DNA of 64,000 nt from an uncultured Pseudomonadota bacterium. Lineage in GTDB: Bacteria; Myxococcota_A; UBA796; SXON01. The DNA lies in NCBI GenBank assembly GCA_903900265.1, contig CAIUMM010000075.1:31125-95124 (forward strand). Reading direction: 5' to 3'. The notes beneath the pieces were generated by a model. The model was not told where the DNA came from. It saw only the letters and a program-made list of their open reading frames with translations, and did no database searches. Shown piece by piece: positions 28,455 to 38,500 of the stretch (within the stretch, counting starts at the first letter, position 1; each line of letters begins with the position of its first letter). The translations under genes were made by a program, and so were the position numbers.

Positions 28455-31400
28455 CTACTTCGCCACGCCAGCCTCTTCGGTCTCGTCCGCGGCGCCCGCA
28501 GACACGCGGATCGCCGGTACCGGCGGGGTACCATTGATGCGGCCCCACAGCGACTCGAGGAACACCCGGACGTTCTCCATCCACTGGAAGATCACCGGGA
28601 TCACCAGCAGCGTGAGCAGCGTCGAGGAGATGACGCCGCCGATGACGGCGATGCCCATCGGCGCCCGGAATTCCGAGCCCATGCCGGTGCCCATCGCCGT
28701 CGGCAGCATGCCCAAGGCCATGGCGGCCGAGGTCATCAAGATCGGCCGCATACGACGCGGACCGGCGATGCGCATGGCGTCGGCGGGGGAGTGGCCCTCG
28801 CGCATCTGCACCAGCGCGCCGTCTACGAGCAGGATCGCGTTCTTGGTGACCAAGCCCATCAACAGGATGATGCCGATCTGCGAGCCCATCGAGATGCTGT
28901 TGCCGGTGATCGCGAGGCCGAACACCGCGCCGACCAGCGCCAAAGGCACCGACGCGAGCAGGGTGATCGGATGGATCAGGCTCTCGAACTGGCTTGCGAG
29001 CACCATGAAGATGAAGATGAACGCGATCACGATCGCCAAGCCCATCGCCTTGGCGGTGTCGTTCATGTCGCGGGCCTGACCGTCGAGCGTCACGAAGTAG
29101 CCATCAGGCAACGGCGCTTTCTTGAGCTCTGCGTAGAACTGCTCGAGGACTGTTCCCAGCGCTGCGCCGTTCGCGACTTGCGAGCTCACCGTCACCGAAC
29201 GCATCCGGTTGTTGCGGTTGATCTCGCTGGCCCCGATGGCCATGTGTACGTCCGCGACATCGCCCAACGCCACCGCGCCGCGGGGGCTGGGGAGCGGCAG
29301 CAAGCCGATGCGCTCCGGGGTAGCCGAGAAGCGGGGATCGGCGCGAACGCGGATCTCAGCTTCGGGGCCGCCGTCTCGCAGCGTGCCGACGGTGTTGCCC
29401 TCGACGAGCAGGCGCGCGGTGGCGCCGACGAGACCCGCGGGGATGCCGCGGTCCGAAGCCACCATACGGTTGATGTCGATGCGCAGCTCTGGCTTGCCGG
29501 GGTTGATGTTGATGCGCACGTCCGAGCTGCCGGGGATCGCCTCGAGCATCTTCTTCAGGCGCGTGCCCTCTTTGAGCAGGCCGTCGAGATCGGGCCCTTG
29601 AACGATGAGCATCATCGGCGGCCAATCTCCCAAGCCTTCGATCACGCCGGGCTCGGCCAGCGTCGCCTCGGCCGTGGGGACCGCTTCTAGCACCGAGCGG
29701 ATCTGCCCCTCATACCAGGCGAGCGGCTTCTCCCGTTCATTCTTGGGCTTCATCTGGATGCGGAAGCGGGCGCGGTTGGTCTGGTCCTCGTGGCCGATCA
29801 GCGTGTAGACCCGGGTCACGCCGGGGATCGCCATTAGCGCCGCTTCTACCGGGCGGGCTGTCGCGTCGGTGGTCTCGAGCGAGGTTCCGACGGGGAGACG
29901 GATGTCGCCGAGCACCTCTCCGCGGTCCTGCTTCGGCATGAACTCGCCGGGCAACGAGACGGCGAGCACACCGGCGGCGAACACCGCGGCCACCGACAGG
30001 CCAACGGTGGTCTTCGGGTGGGACAACACCCAGTCCAGCACGCGGCGGTACTGGTGGTCGAGCCCGTCCAGCATGCGCTCGATCACCCCGGCGATCCCGG
30101 TGCGCGCGCCGTGTACGTGGGCCTTGGAGAGCCGCGCCGAGAGCATCGGATCGAGCGTGAACGCGACGAACAGCGAGATCAGCACGGCGATGCTGATGGT
30201 GAGCCCAAACTGCTTGAAGAACTGGCCGACCATGCCGCTCATGAACGCGACCGGCACGAACACCGCCACCAGCGAGAGCGTGGTGGCGAGCACGGCCAGA
30301 GCGATCTCCCGCGTTCCTCGGCTCGCCGCTTCTTCCGGGGAATCACCTGCTTCGAGGCGGCGAGTGATGCTCTCACGGACGACGACCGCGTCGTCGATCA
30401 GCAGGCCGATCGCGAGGCTCATGCCCAACAGCGTCATGGTGTTGATCGAGAAGCCAGCGAGGTCCATGGCGGCGAAGGTGCCGATGATTGACGTCGGCAG
30501 CGCCAACGAGGAGATGAACGTGCCGCGCAGGTCGAGCAGGAAGAACAGGATGACTAGGACGGCCATCGCGCCGCCGTAGTAGATCGCGACCCAGACCTCA
30601 TCGGCGTTGGCTTCAATGTCGATCGACGTGTCGGCTATCACGCTGTAGCTGGCTTCGTTTCCGAGGGTGGGCACGACGCGCTCGAGCGCTTCGGCGATGC
30701 CGTGACAGACGTTCACGGTGTTGGAGCCGGACTTCTTGATGATCTCCAGCGACACGGCGTCCTGAAGGTTGTTGCGCACGTAGCGGGTCGCGCGGGCACG
30801 ACCGTCGATCACGTTTGCGACTTGGCCAAGCAGCACCTGACGCCCTTCTTGGGTCATCGAGACGACGGTGCGGGCGAGATCGTCGACGCTGCGGTACTGA
30901 CCGGTGGCGCGAATCCCGACGGCGTAGCCGTGGGCGTCGAACTGGCCTACCGGGATCGAGAGGTTCTCATACCCGATACGCTCGGCCACTTGGGTGGCGG
31001 GGACGCCGAGGGCCGCGAGCTTGTCGAGGTCGAGATCCACCGCGATCTCGCGCTTCTGGCCGCCGACGACGTTGACGGTTCCCACGCCGGGGACCTGCTC
31101 TAAGAACGGCCTTAGGCGATCATCCGCCATCTGTCGGGTGAAGTTCACGTCGCCGTTGGACGCCAGCGCCACGACCATGACCGGTAGCGCGCCGATGTCG
31201 ACTTGCTTGATGACCGGATCCAGGACGTCTTTCGGGAGCTTGCCTTTGGCGATGCCGATGCTGTCGCGCACGAGGTTGGTCGCGGCGTCGACGTCGGTGC
31301 CCATCTTGAATTGCAGCACCATCATCGAGGCGCTGTCCCGGGTGAAGCTCTGCATCTTGTCGATGCCTGAGATTCCGGCCACGGCGTCTTCGAGCGGTCG

Positions 31401-31592
31401 GGTGACGTCGCGCTCGATGTCTTCCGGTGGAGCACCGGGGTAGATCGTCTGCACCAGCACGATCGGGAAGTCTACCGGAGGGTAGAGATCGGTGGGCAGG
31501 CGGCTGAGGGAGAGGAAGCCCAGGACGAGGATCGCGACGCTGAGCATCGCGGTGAACACCGGGCGTTTGATCGCAATATCGGAGAGGTTCAT
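28455..31592 (-). CDS. efflux RND transporter permease subunit (AcrB/HAE1-like)
   Basis: 1045 aa; N-terminus MNLSDIAIKRPVFTAMLSVAILVLGFLSLSRLPTDLYP; RND motifs. Confidence 0.95.
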   Translation of the reverse strand: MNLSDIAIKRPVFTAMLSVAILVLGFLSLSRLPTDLYPPVDFPIVLVQTIYPGAPPEDIERDVTRPLEDAVAGISGIDKMQSFTRDSASMMVLQFKMGTDVDAATNLVRDSIGIAKGKLPKDVLDPVIKQVDIGALPVMVVALASNGDVNFTRQMADDRLRPFLEQVPGVGTVNVVGGQKREIAVDLDLDKLAALGVPATQVAERIGYENLSIPVGQFDAHGYAVGIRATGQYRSVDDLARTVVSMTQEGRQVLLGQVANVIDGRARATRYVRNNLQDAVSLEIIKKSGSNTVNVCHGIAEALERVVPTLGNEASYSVIADTSIDIEANADEVWVAIYYGGAMAVLVILFFLLDLRGTFISSLALPTSIIGTFAAMDLAGFSINTMTLLGMSLAIGLLIDDAVVVRESITRRLEAGDSPEEAASRGTREIALAVLATTLSLVAVFVPVAFMSGMVGQFFKQFGLTISIAVLISLFVAFTLDPMLSARLSKAHVHGARTGIAGVIERMLDGLDHQYRRVLDWVLSHPKTTVGLSVAAVFAAGVLAVSLPGEFMPKQDRGEVLGDIRLPVGTSLETTDATARPVEAALMAIPGVTRVYTLIGHEDQTNRARFRIQMKPKNEREKPLAWYEGQIRSVLEAVPTAEATLAEPGVIEGLGDWPPMMLIVQGPDLDGLLKEGTRLKKMLEAIPGSSDVRININPGKPELRIDINRMVASDRGIPAGLVGATARLLVEGNTVGTLRDGGPEAEIRVRADPRFSATPERIGLLPLPSPRGAVALGDVADVHMAIGASEINRNNRMRSVTVSSQVANGAALGTVLEQFYAELKKAPLPDGYFVTLDGQARDMNDTAKAMGLAIVIAFIFIFMVLASQFESLIHPITLLASVPLALVGAVFGLAITGNSISMGSQIGIILLMGLVTKNAILLVDGALVQMREGHSPADAMRIAGPRRMRPILMTSAAMALGMLPTAMGTGMGSEFRAPMGIAVIGGVISSTLLTLLVIPVIFQWMENVRVFLESLWGRINGTPPVPAIRVSAGAADETEEAGVAK

Positions 31593-32668
31593 CCTGCAGT
31601 TCCGGCCAAGGTGTGAGGGGGGTCGAGCACGACCTGCGCTCCCGCTTGGAGCGCGCCGCTGACGATGATGGTGTCACCGGACTCTTCGAGCACGGTGACC
31701 GGCACACGCGTGGGCGTAGATCCGGCCTCGGCCGCGACAAACACGCAGAAGTCAGGGCGCGCGACGAGCGCGGCGCGGGGCACCTTCCACGCGTCGATGT
31801 CGGACGCGCCGGTGATGACCACGCGGGCAAACCCGTGGGCTTTCAGCGAGGCCGGCGGCGATTCGACGCGCACTTCGACGGGGAGCCGCCGGGTCGCGAC
31901 GTCGAGCGAAGGCAACACGCGCAGCACCTTGGCCGGCACGCCTGCGGTAGCGCCTGGGGTCCCCGGGTACACCATCGCCTCGAGGCCTTCGGCCATCCAA
32001 GACGCGCTCTCTTCGGGCGCGGTCCCCTTGATCTGCAAGGAGGAGAGGTCGTCGAGCAGGAACAGCGGCGTGCCGCCTCCGGTCATGATCCCCGCGTTGT
32101 CGGGCCCGTCCTGAATGATGCCGGCGAACGGGGCTTTGAGCGTGTGGTGCTGGAGGTTTGCCCGCGCGACCGACGCGGCGGCGCGCGCCTGCTCCACTCC
32201 TGCGCGACCGGCGGCGATGCCGGACTCGGCGTTGGACCAATCCTGCTCGCTCATCGCGCCGGCTTCTTTCAGCGTGCGCGCCCGCGCAAAGTTGGCCTCC
32301 CCTGCGGTCAGCTGAGCTTCGGCCCCGACGACGGCCGCGGCCGCTTGTTCGTATTGACCCTGCGCGATGCTGGTGTCGAGCGTCGCGATCGCTTGTCCGG
32401 CGCTCACGCTGTCTCCGCGGTTCACCAGCAAGCGCTGAACCCGGCCCGGCACGTCAAAGCCGAGGCGCACCGACTGCACCGGATCGAGCGAGCCGGTCAG
32501 CTCGGTCGTCGGGCGATGGCGCGCCGCTTCGGCGGTTCCGTAGCGGAACGCGGCCGTAGCGACGGCGGCCTCTGCTTTGGGCACGCTGCTGGGCTCGGCG
32601 GCGCAGCCAGAGATCAGCGCGAGCGCGAGCAGGCCTTGTGCGCATTTTATAGAGCGAGTCATCATCAC
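31589..32668 (-). CDS. efflux RND transporter periplasmic adaptor subunit
   Basis: Lipobox LISGCAAE; VRLGFDVPGRVQRLLVNRGDSVSAGQAIATLD; ATGA overlap with RND gene. Confidence 0.92.
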   Translation of the reverse strand: MMMTRSIKCAQGLLALALISGCAAEPSSVPKAEAAVATAAFRYGTAEAARHRPTTELTGSLDPVQSVRLGFDVPGRVQRLLVNRGDSVSAGQAIATLDTSIAQGQYEQAAAAVVGAEAQLTAGEANFARARTLKEAGAMSEQDWSNAESGIAAGRAGVEQARAAASVARANLQHHTLKAPFAGIIQDGPDNAGIMTGGGTPLFLLDDLSSLQIKGTAPEESASWMAEGLEAMVYPGTPGATAGVPAKVLRVLPSLDVATRRLPVEVRVESPPASLKAHGFARVVITGASDIDAWKVPRAALVARPDFCVFVAAEAGSTPTRVPVTVLEESGDTIIVSGALQAGAQVVLDPPHTLAGTAG

Positions 32669-33372
32669 CTTCCCTCAGAGTTATTGACCGCGGGGTCAAC
32701 TGCGCCGATCCGAGCCGGCGCGGGTTTGTCTTGTACCGCGAGCCCCTGGGACGTGATCGCGTCCACCGTGCGGGCCCAAACTTCAAAATCCGGGCGCGTC
32801 GTCGTCCGCACCATGCGTCGTCCCAGCTGCAGCCACATGCCGATCACCAGCTCGGAGACCAGCGCGTGGTCGAGGTCTCCGCGCAGCGCGCCGGCGCGCG
32901 TAGACGCCTCTACCTGCGCCGCGACGCTCTCAGCGGCCAGCGCGATGAACTGCTCTACGATCCGGCCGCGCAGGCCGCCGTGATCCAGGATTGCCCTCAA
33001 TATGTCACGGTGTCGCCACATTCCTTGCAGGCAGCGCACGGTGTGGGCGTGCTCCAGCTTGTCGAACGCCAACCGGCGCGGGGTCGCCCCGTACCAGTCC
33101 TCGGCGGTCAGCGCGCCTACGGACTGAATCAGCTCCTGCGTGGCCTCGTGGCGCTGCAGCGTCAGGTCGGTCATCACCGCGAAGAACTGGCTCACCAGCT
33201 CGCTGAAGATGGCGTCTTTACCGGGGAAGTGACTGTAGAAAGACCCTTTGCTGATGCCGGCTTCGCGCGCGATGTCTTCGATGCGCGCCGCGTCTACCCC
33301 CACCTCTCCAAATACCCGCCGCGCCGCTGCAACCAGCTTGGGGCGTGCGTCGGGGTCGGGCTTTCGGGCCAT
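32665..33372 (-). CDS. TetR/AcrR family transcriptional regulator
   Basis: AARRVFGEVGVDAARIEDIAREAGISKGSFYSHFPGKDAIFSEL HTH; ATGA overlap with adaptor gene; M at 33372 preferred. Confidence 0.92.
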   Translation of the reverse strand: MARKPDPDARPKLVAAARRVFGEVGVDAARIEDIAREAGISKGSFYSHFPGKDAIFSELVSQFFAVMTDLTLQRHEATQELIQSVGALTAEDWYGATPRRLAFDKLEHAHTVRCLQGMWRHRDILRAILDHGGLRGRIVEQFIALAAESVAAQVEASTRAGALRGDLDHALVSELVIGMWLQLGRRMVRTTTRPDFEVWARTVDAITSQGLAVQDKPAPARIGAVDPAVNNSEGR

Positions 33373-33397
33373 TTGGGCGGGATCCGGGGATGGGTGA

Positions 33398-33421
33398 ATT
33401 CCTGAATGGTCAGTCAGGAAT
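33398..33421. promoter_or_regulatory. candidate TetR operator
   Basis: ATTCCTGA-ATGGTCAG-TCAGGAAT inverted repeat, arms 8/8 perfect, just upstream of the TetR start. Confidence 0.6.
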
Positions 33422-33477
33422 GCCACCGGATATCCACCTGCGCCGTGGCGGCAAGCCCAGCCGGGCTAAGGAGTCGT

Positions 33478-35562
33478 GTGTCGGTGAGCGCGCCCGGTAG
33501 AGTTGTGAATCGGATCCTCTGCGGGTTGATGCTCGCGGTGAGGATGATCGTGGCCGTGATGCTGGGGGCTGGGGTGGGAGTAGGCTGCGCCGCACACCGC
33601 ACCGGGGACGCCGTACGAACGCTGCACTTCGAGGGCAATTCGCGGCCTCCCGCGCCCTCCGAGTGGCTCACCGCTGAGCAGACGGACCGGGCGCTCCGCA
33701 ACGCGATGACGCATCCGAAGGGGCGTTGGCAGTCGTTTTTGTTCCCGTCGGTGGTGGAGCCGGCGTGGCTGGACCCGATCATGCTCGATCGCGATGGCTG
33801 GCGCCTCGAGATGTGGTATGCCAACCACGGTTACTTCGACGCTCGCTTCCTTGGGTGGGAGATCGACCGCCCGAAGCGCCCGGCGTCTCGACGCGCGCGG
33901 CCGGTGGACATCACCGGGCACGTGGAACAGGGCGAGCCCTCGCGCATCGCCGCCATCGACCTCACCGGCATCGAGAAGCTCGGTACGCCGATGGGAAAGC
34001 GCATCCGGTCGACGCTGAAGGTCGAGAAGGGGGCGATCTGGAGCACCGACGACTGGAACGACTCGATCGCGGGGATCACCCTGCTGCTGCGCCAGCAGTC
34101 CCTCGCATACGCCGATGTACAGGGTACCGTTCAGGTGGATCCCGTCGCCCATGAGGTGAAGGTAGCGATCCGCGTGGACGCCGGTCCGGCGTGTCGCTTT
34201 GGAAAGGTCAGCATCGAAGGTCTGTCGCACATCAAAGCGGCGGAGCTGACCCCGCTCATCGAGGTGATCGAAGGCCGGCCGTATCGGGAGTCCAGCCTGC
34301 AGCACACCCGAGAAAAGCTCTTTGCGCTTGGCGTGTTCGGCGTGGTGAACGTGCTGCCGGTGCTGTCCGACCGCAGCAACCGCGTGGTGCCCATCCAGAT
34401 CAAGCTCACCGAGATCAAGACCCACGAGATCAAAGCCGGCCCGGGTTTTCAGTTTGAGCCCGGACTTCAGACCCTCGGCGTTTCTGCGACGTATACCGAC
34501 AACAATTTTGCGAATCGACTGTGGCGGATCAGCCAGACGGCGACCTTGGGCGTCGCGTCGACGTCCACCGCGATTGACAGCATCTCCAGCACCCAGTTGA
34601 GCCCGGTGGGTTCGATTCGGGGCAACGTGGACCTCCCACGCCTGTTCGAGTCTCGGTTCAGCATCCTCAACCAGGGCAGCTTCGGGCGGGACGTCACGGC
34701 GTATAGTGATGTTCTACGCGCCGAGTTCGCGCCAAGTGTGCTCTTTGAAGGCATCCCTCACCTGTCGCCGACGATCGGATACCACATCCGTTACGAGGAT
34801 CAGGTCGGCGATCATTGCACGTTGAAGCGGAACAACCTCGGCGCCGCCTCCGAGTATCCCTACCTGCTGTCGATGCTCGAGCAGGGAGCGGTCTACGATG
34901 GGCGCAACGATCCGCTCGCGCCCACGCGAGGATGGTACTGGAGCCTGAAGTTTGCCGAAGCCGGCGGCCCCTTCGGTGGGCTCTACGACTTCTTCAAGGC
35001 GCAGGGCGAGGTGCGCGTGTACCGGTCGATCCTGCGGCTGGGGCGGCAAGACTTCGGCACGACCGTGGCGGCGCGCCTCGGCGGCGGCATCATCCAGCCG
35101 TATGGATCCACCACCCGGGTGCCTTTGGAAGAGCGGCTTTTCCTCGGCGGTGGCACGACGGTGCGGGGCTGGGCGGCGGATCACCTCGGTCCCCACGTGG
35201 AGTCTTCGTCTGCGGGCGGCTGCGACACCGGCATTGTCCCGGTGGGCGGAAACCTGCAGCTGTACGGCAACCTAGAGCTGCGCCAGCCGTTGCCGTTCTA
35301 TCCGGAGCTTTCGCTCGCGACCTTCGTCGACGCAGGACGGGTGTGGGATGAGCCGGCGAACTTCGCGTTCAGCGCGATCCAGTACAGCGTCGGCGGCGGG
35401 CTTCGCTACCTGACTTCGATTGGGCCGATCCGCCTTGATGTGGCCTGGCGCTTGGGAGATCCCAGCTACTTCGGGTCCGGCGTGGATCCGACCACGGGAT
35501 CGCCGCTGGGCAGCGCAGAGCCTCGCTGGGCGATGCATTTTGGCCTCTCGGAGGCGTTTTGA
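33478..35562 (+). CDS. tamA: BamA/TamA (Omp85) family outer membrane protein
   Basis: POTRA-like region and C-terminal barrel (LFLGGGTTVRGW; PIRLDVAWRLGD); GTG start with AAGGAG upstream; adjacent to TamB-like gene. Confidence 0.85.
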   Translation: MSVSAPGRVVNRILCGLMLAVRMIVAVMLGAGVGVGCAAHRTGDAVRTLHFEGNSRPPAPSEWLTAEQTDRALRNAMTHPKGRWQSFLFPSVVEPAWLDPIMLDRDGWRLEMWYANHGYFDARFLGWEIDRPKRPASRRARPVDITGHVEQGEPSRIAAIDLTGIEKLGTPMGKRIRSTLKVEKGAIWSTDDWNDSIAGITLLLRQQSLAYADVQGTVQVDPVAHEVKVAIRVDAGPACRFGKVSIEGLSHIKAAELTPLIEVIEGRPYRESSLQHTREKLFALGVFGVVNVLPVLSDRSNRVVPIQIKLTEIKTHEIKAGPGFQFEPGLQTLGVSATYTDNNFANRLWRISQTATLGVASTSTAIDSISSTQLSPVGSIRGNVDLPRLFESRFSILNQGSFGRDVTAYSDVLRAEFAPSVLFEGIPHLSPTIGYHIRYEDQVGDHCTLKRNNLGAASEYPYLLSMLEQGAVYDGRNDPLAPTRGWYWSLKFAEAGGPFGGLYDFFKAQGEVRVYRSILRLGRQDFGTTVAARLGGGIIQPYGSTTRVPLEERLFLGGGTTVRGWAADHLGPHVESSSAGGCDTGIVPVGGNLQLYGNLELRQPLPFYPELSLATFVDAGRVWDEPANFAFSAIQYSVGGGLRYLTSIGPIRLDVAWRLGDPSYFGSGVDPTTGSPLGSAEPRWAMHFGLSEAF

Positions 35563-38500
35563 AGCGGCGCTATCTTCGATACGCCGGGCGCGGTCTCGGC
35601 GTAGTCGCAGGTTTGGCGGTGCTCGCGGGGGTCGGGGGCGGGCTCTGGCTTCGCAGCGCGTCTGGCAATCGGTTTTTGTTGGACACCGCGTTGAAGCTCG
35701 CGGCGCCCGCGCGGGGTTCGCTGTCGGCTTCCCGGTTGGAGACCGACCTCCTTCACCACATCGTCGTACACGATGTCGCGCTTCGCAGCCCCGACGGCAC
35801 GCTCGTCGCCGGGATCGAACGGCTGGACGTCGGCTACGATCTCTGCGGGATCTTCGGCCGGCGCGTGCGCGTCGATGCGTTGGTCCTGAGCGGGGGGAGC
35901 GTGGATCTGCGCGGCGACGACGGCGTCTGCATGAATCCGGTCGCGATGTGGGATCTGCCGCCGTCGAGCGGGGCGCCCTGGCGCGGGTTGGGCGTAGACA
36001 TCGACGTGGGCGCGATCACCGTGAGCGTGGACCGCGCTTCCTTGTGCGCGGGCACGCAGCCGTTGGACCTGACCGGCGGCTTGGTCACCGCGAGCGGCTC
36101 GGTGTACGGCCGCACGGTGTCGCTGACCGCGGCGCACGTCGAAGGCGCGCTGGCGGGGCCATCCTGGAGCGCGCTGCCTACGGGGTTCGGCGCGGATCTG
36201 TACGGCAGCTGGGATGGCGTGAACGCTACGCTGGGCGGGGAGGAGCGTCCGGCCAGCGCGTTTTTCGGAGCTCAGCGCGCGGAGCTTTGGGCGGAGGTGC
36301 ACGGGCTGGATGGTACGCCCGAGGGGAACGCGCGCGTGCGAAACCTGCACGTGGAGCCCGAGCCGCTCGGCGTGGCCGGTGTGCACGGCCCCTTCGACGC
36401 CAGCGGCACCGTGACCGGCCCGCTGCGGGCTCCCAGCGTGGACCTGCAGCTGCGGTCGCCCGGAGGCGATGCGCACCTCGTAGGCGGGATCGACCTTCGG
36501 GGCGCTACGCCGGTGTGGCACGCGGATCTCACGCTGCCTACCGAGGTTCAACTTGGCCATACCATCGATGCGCTGCGGGACACGCGGGTGAGCGGACACG
36601 TGGTGGCCGATGGCGAGGGCTTGGGGTGGCCGGATGACCTGCGCGTGGTGGTATCGGCGGACGTCGCGGGGGTGATCGAAGGGGTGGGCCCGTACGCCCT
36701 GCGCGGCGGCAGTCCGCTGACGCTCGACCATGGCGTGGTGACCTGCGATGCGATGAACGTCGGCGCCCCGGTGGGCTCTGCGCTGACCGCGCTGAACGTC
36801 GATGTGGTCGGGAAACACGGGGTCGCGCGGGTGGTGAGCGCGGATGTCGATCTGGCGGCGTTGCGGACCTATGGCGGCGCTGCGCTCGAACCCCTGCAGG
36901 GCCGCGCCCGGTACTCGGGTCGGGTGGCGATCGACTGGAAGGACGGCTTGGGCATCGCGGTCGCGGGCGACCTGCGCGCCCCGAGCTTTGGCTTCGGGGA
37001 TCAGGTTCGCACCGCCGCGATTCACGGTCCTGTCGATTTTCAGTGGCAGCACGGCGCCGGGCACGTCGCGGCGACGCTCGACGCCGCGGCGTTGGAAGCC
37101 CCAGCGGGCGGCGCGGGGCTGACCGCCGAGCAGGCGCGCGTGAACGTGGACCTCGACCTTGGATCTGCGGGCGCGGAAGGCAACATCGGCCTGCGAGGCG
37201 TGGGCGCGGCTCTCGCGCACAGGCCCATGCCGCTGCTGGTCGCGGATGCGCTGCTATCGACCGAACGTGTGGCTTTTGCCGCGATCGGCGGCACAGTCGC
37301 GGACGCAGCCACCGTGGAGCCCGGTCCCCCGCCCGATGTGGAGCGGGTGTCCGCGCAGGGCAACTACGCGTTCGCTACCCGCACGCTGCAGCTTGAGGAG
37401 GCGCGCGTCACGCCGGTGCCGAACGTCGACTGGGCGCTGGTGGAGCCGGCGACGTTCTCGTTTGCGCAGGAGCGCATCGCGGTGGACGCGACGCTCGCGT
37501 CGGGTCGGGGCGACGGGCGTGTGCACGCGTCTGGCGGCATCCGGGTGCACGGGGACTCGGACATCGATGTTTCGCTCGTGGGCTTTGACCTCGCTACGGT
37601 GAACGCCTTGGTCCCCGGGCAAGCGCTCGCCGGGGTGGTGACGGCCACCGGGCGCTTGGAGGGGCCGCTGCGGGCGCCGCGCGCGACGTTGGAAGCCGAC
37701 GTGGCGGGTCTCGGTGTTCCCGGGGTCTTGACCGACGCTTTTGTGCATGGACGCTGGGTGTCCGACGGCACGAAGGTCGCGATGCAGAGCGAGGTGCGTC
37801 GGGCGAGCGATGCGCCCGTGCTGGCGTCGCTGGTCGCTACGATTCCGATTCGCCCCGATGGGGACGTCGTCGCCGTCGACTCCCGCGCGCCTCTGGCCTT
37901 GACGGTGACGCTCCCCCCGTCCGGCACAGCCGACTGGCGCGCGGTGGTGGATCCGAAGCTGCTCCCTGCGGATGTGCCGGTTTTTCGGACGTCCGCCGAG
38001 GTGCACGTCGGTGGGACGGTCGCTGCGCCTACAGCGGAGGCCTCGGGCATCGCGCGGGTGCGCACCACCGATGGATGGGTGAGCGTGGATCTGGACGCCA
38101 AAGTGGTCGATGAGCGCGCCACCGTGCGGGTCGTCGCGAATCAGGCGCTGGTGCGTCGCGCGGAGGTCAGCGGTACGCTTGGGCTCGCGTTGTCGCGGCT
38201 CACCGGGATGCTGACCGGCGGGCCGGCTCCCGGGGTGGACGCGATCTCCGAGCTCGGGCTGGATCTGGTGCCCCTGCAGCTCCCGCTCTCCGCGTTGGGC
38301 GCGCCCGCGGCGGTCAGCGGCTCCTTGCTCGGCGGCCTGCATGTGTCCGGCGATCCACGGCGACCCAAAGTGGAAGGCGCGCTGTTGGTCATCAACGGCG
38401 CGGTCGGCGATGTGCCGGTTTCGCCGGCGATGGTGACGCTGACCGGCACCGACAGCGGCTATCAGGTGGACGCTTCGCTCGCGTTTGGCGGGGGCGGGAG

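Noticed and set aside
32684-32699. TTGACC-GCGG-GGTCAA inverted repeat as an operator for the adaptor gene
   Set aside because: Lies within the TetR coding end, arms only 6 bp; the better operator is at 33398-33421.
35466-37220. 584-aa minus-strand ORF
   Set aside because: Shadow ORF opposite the TamB-like gene.
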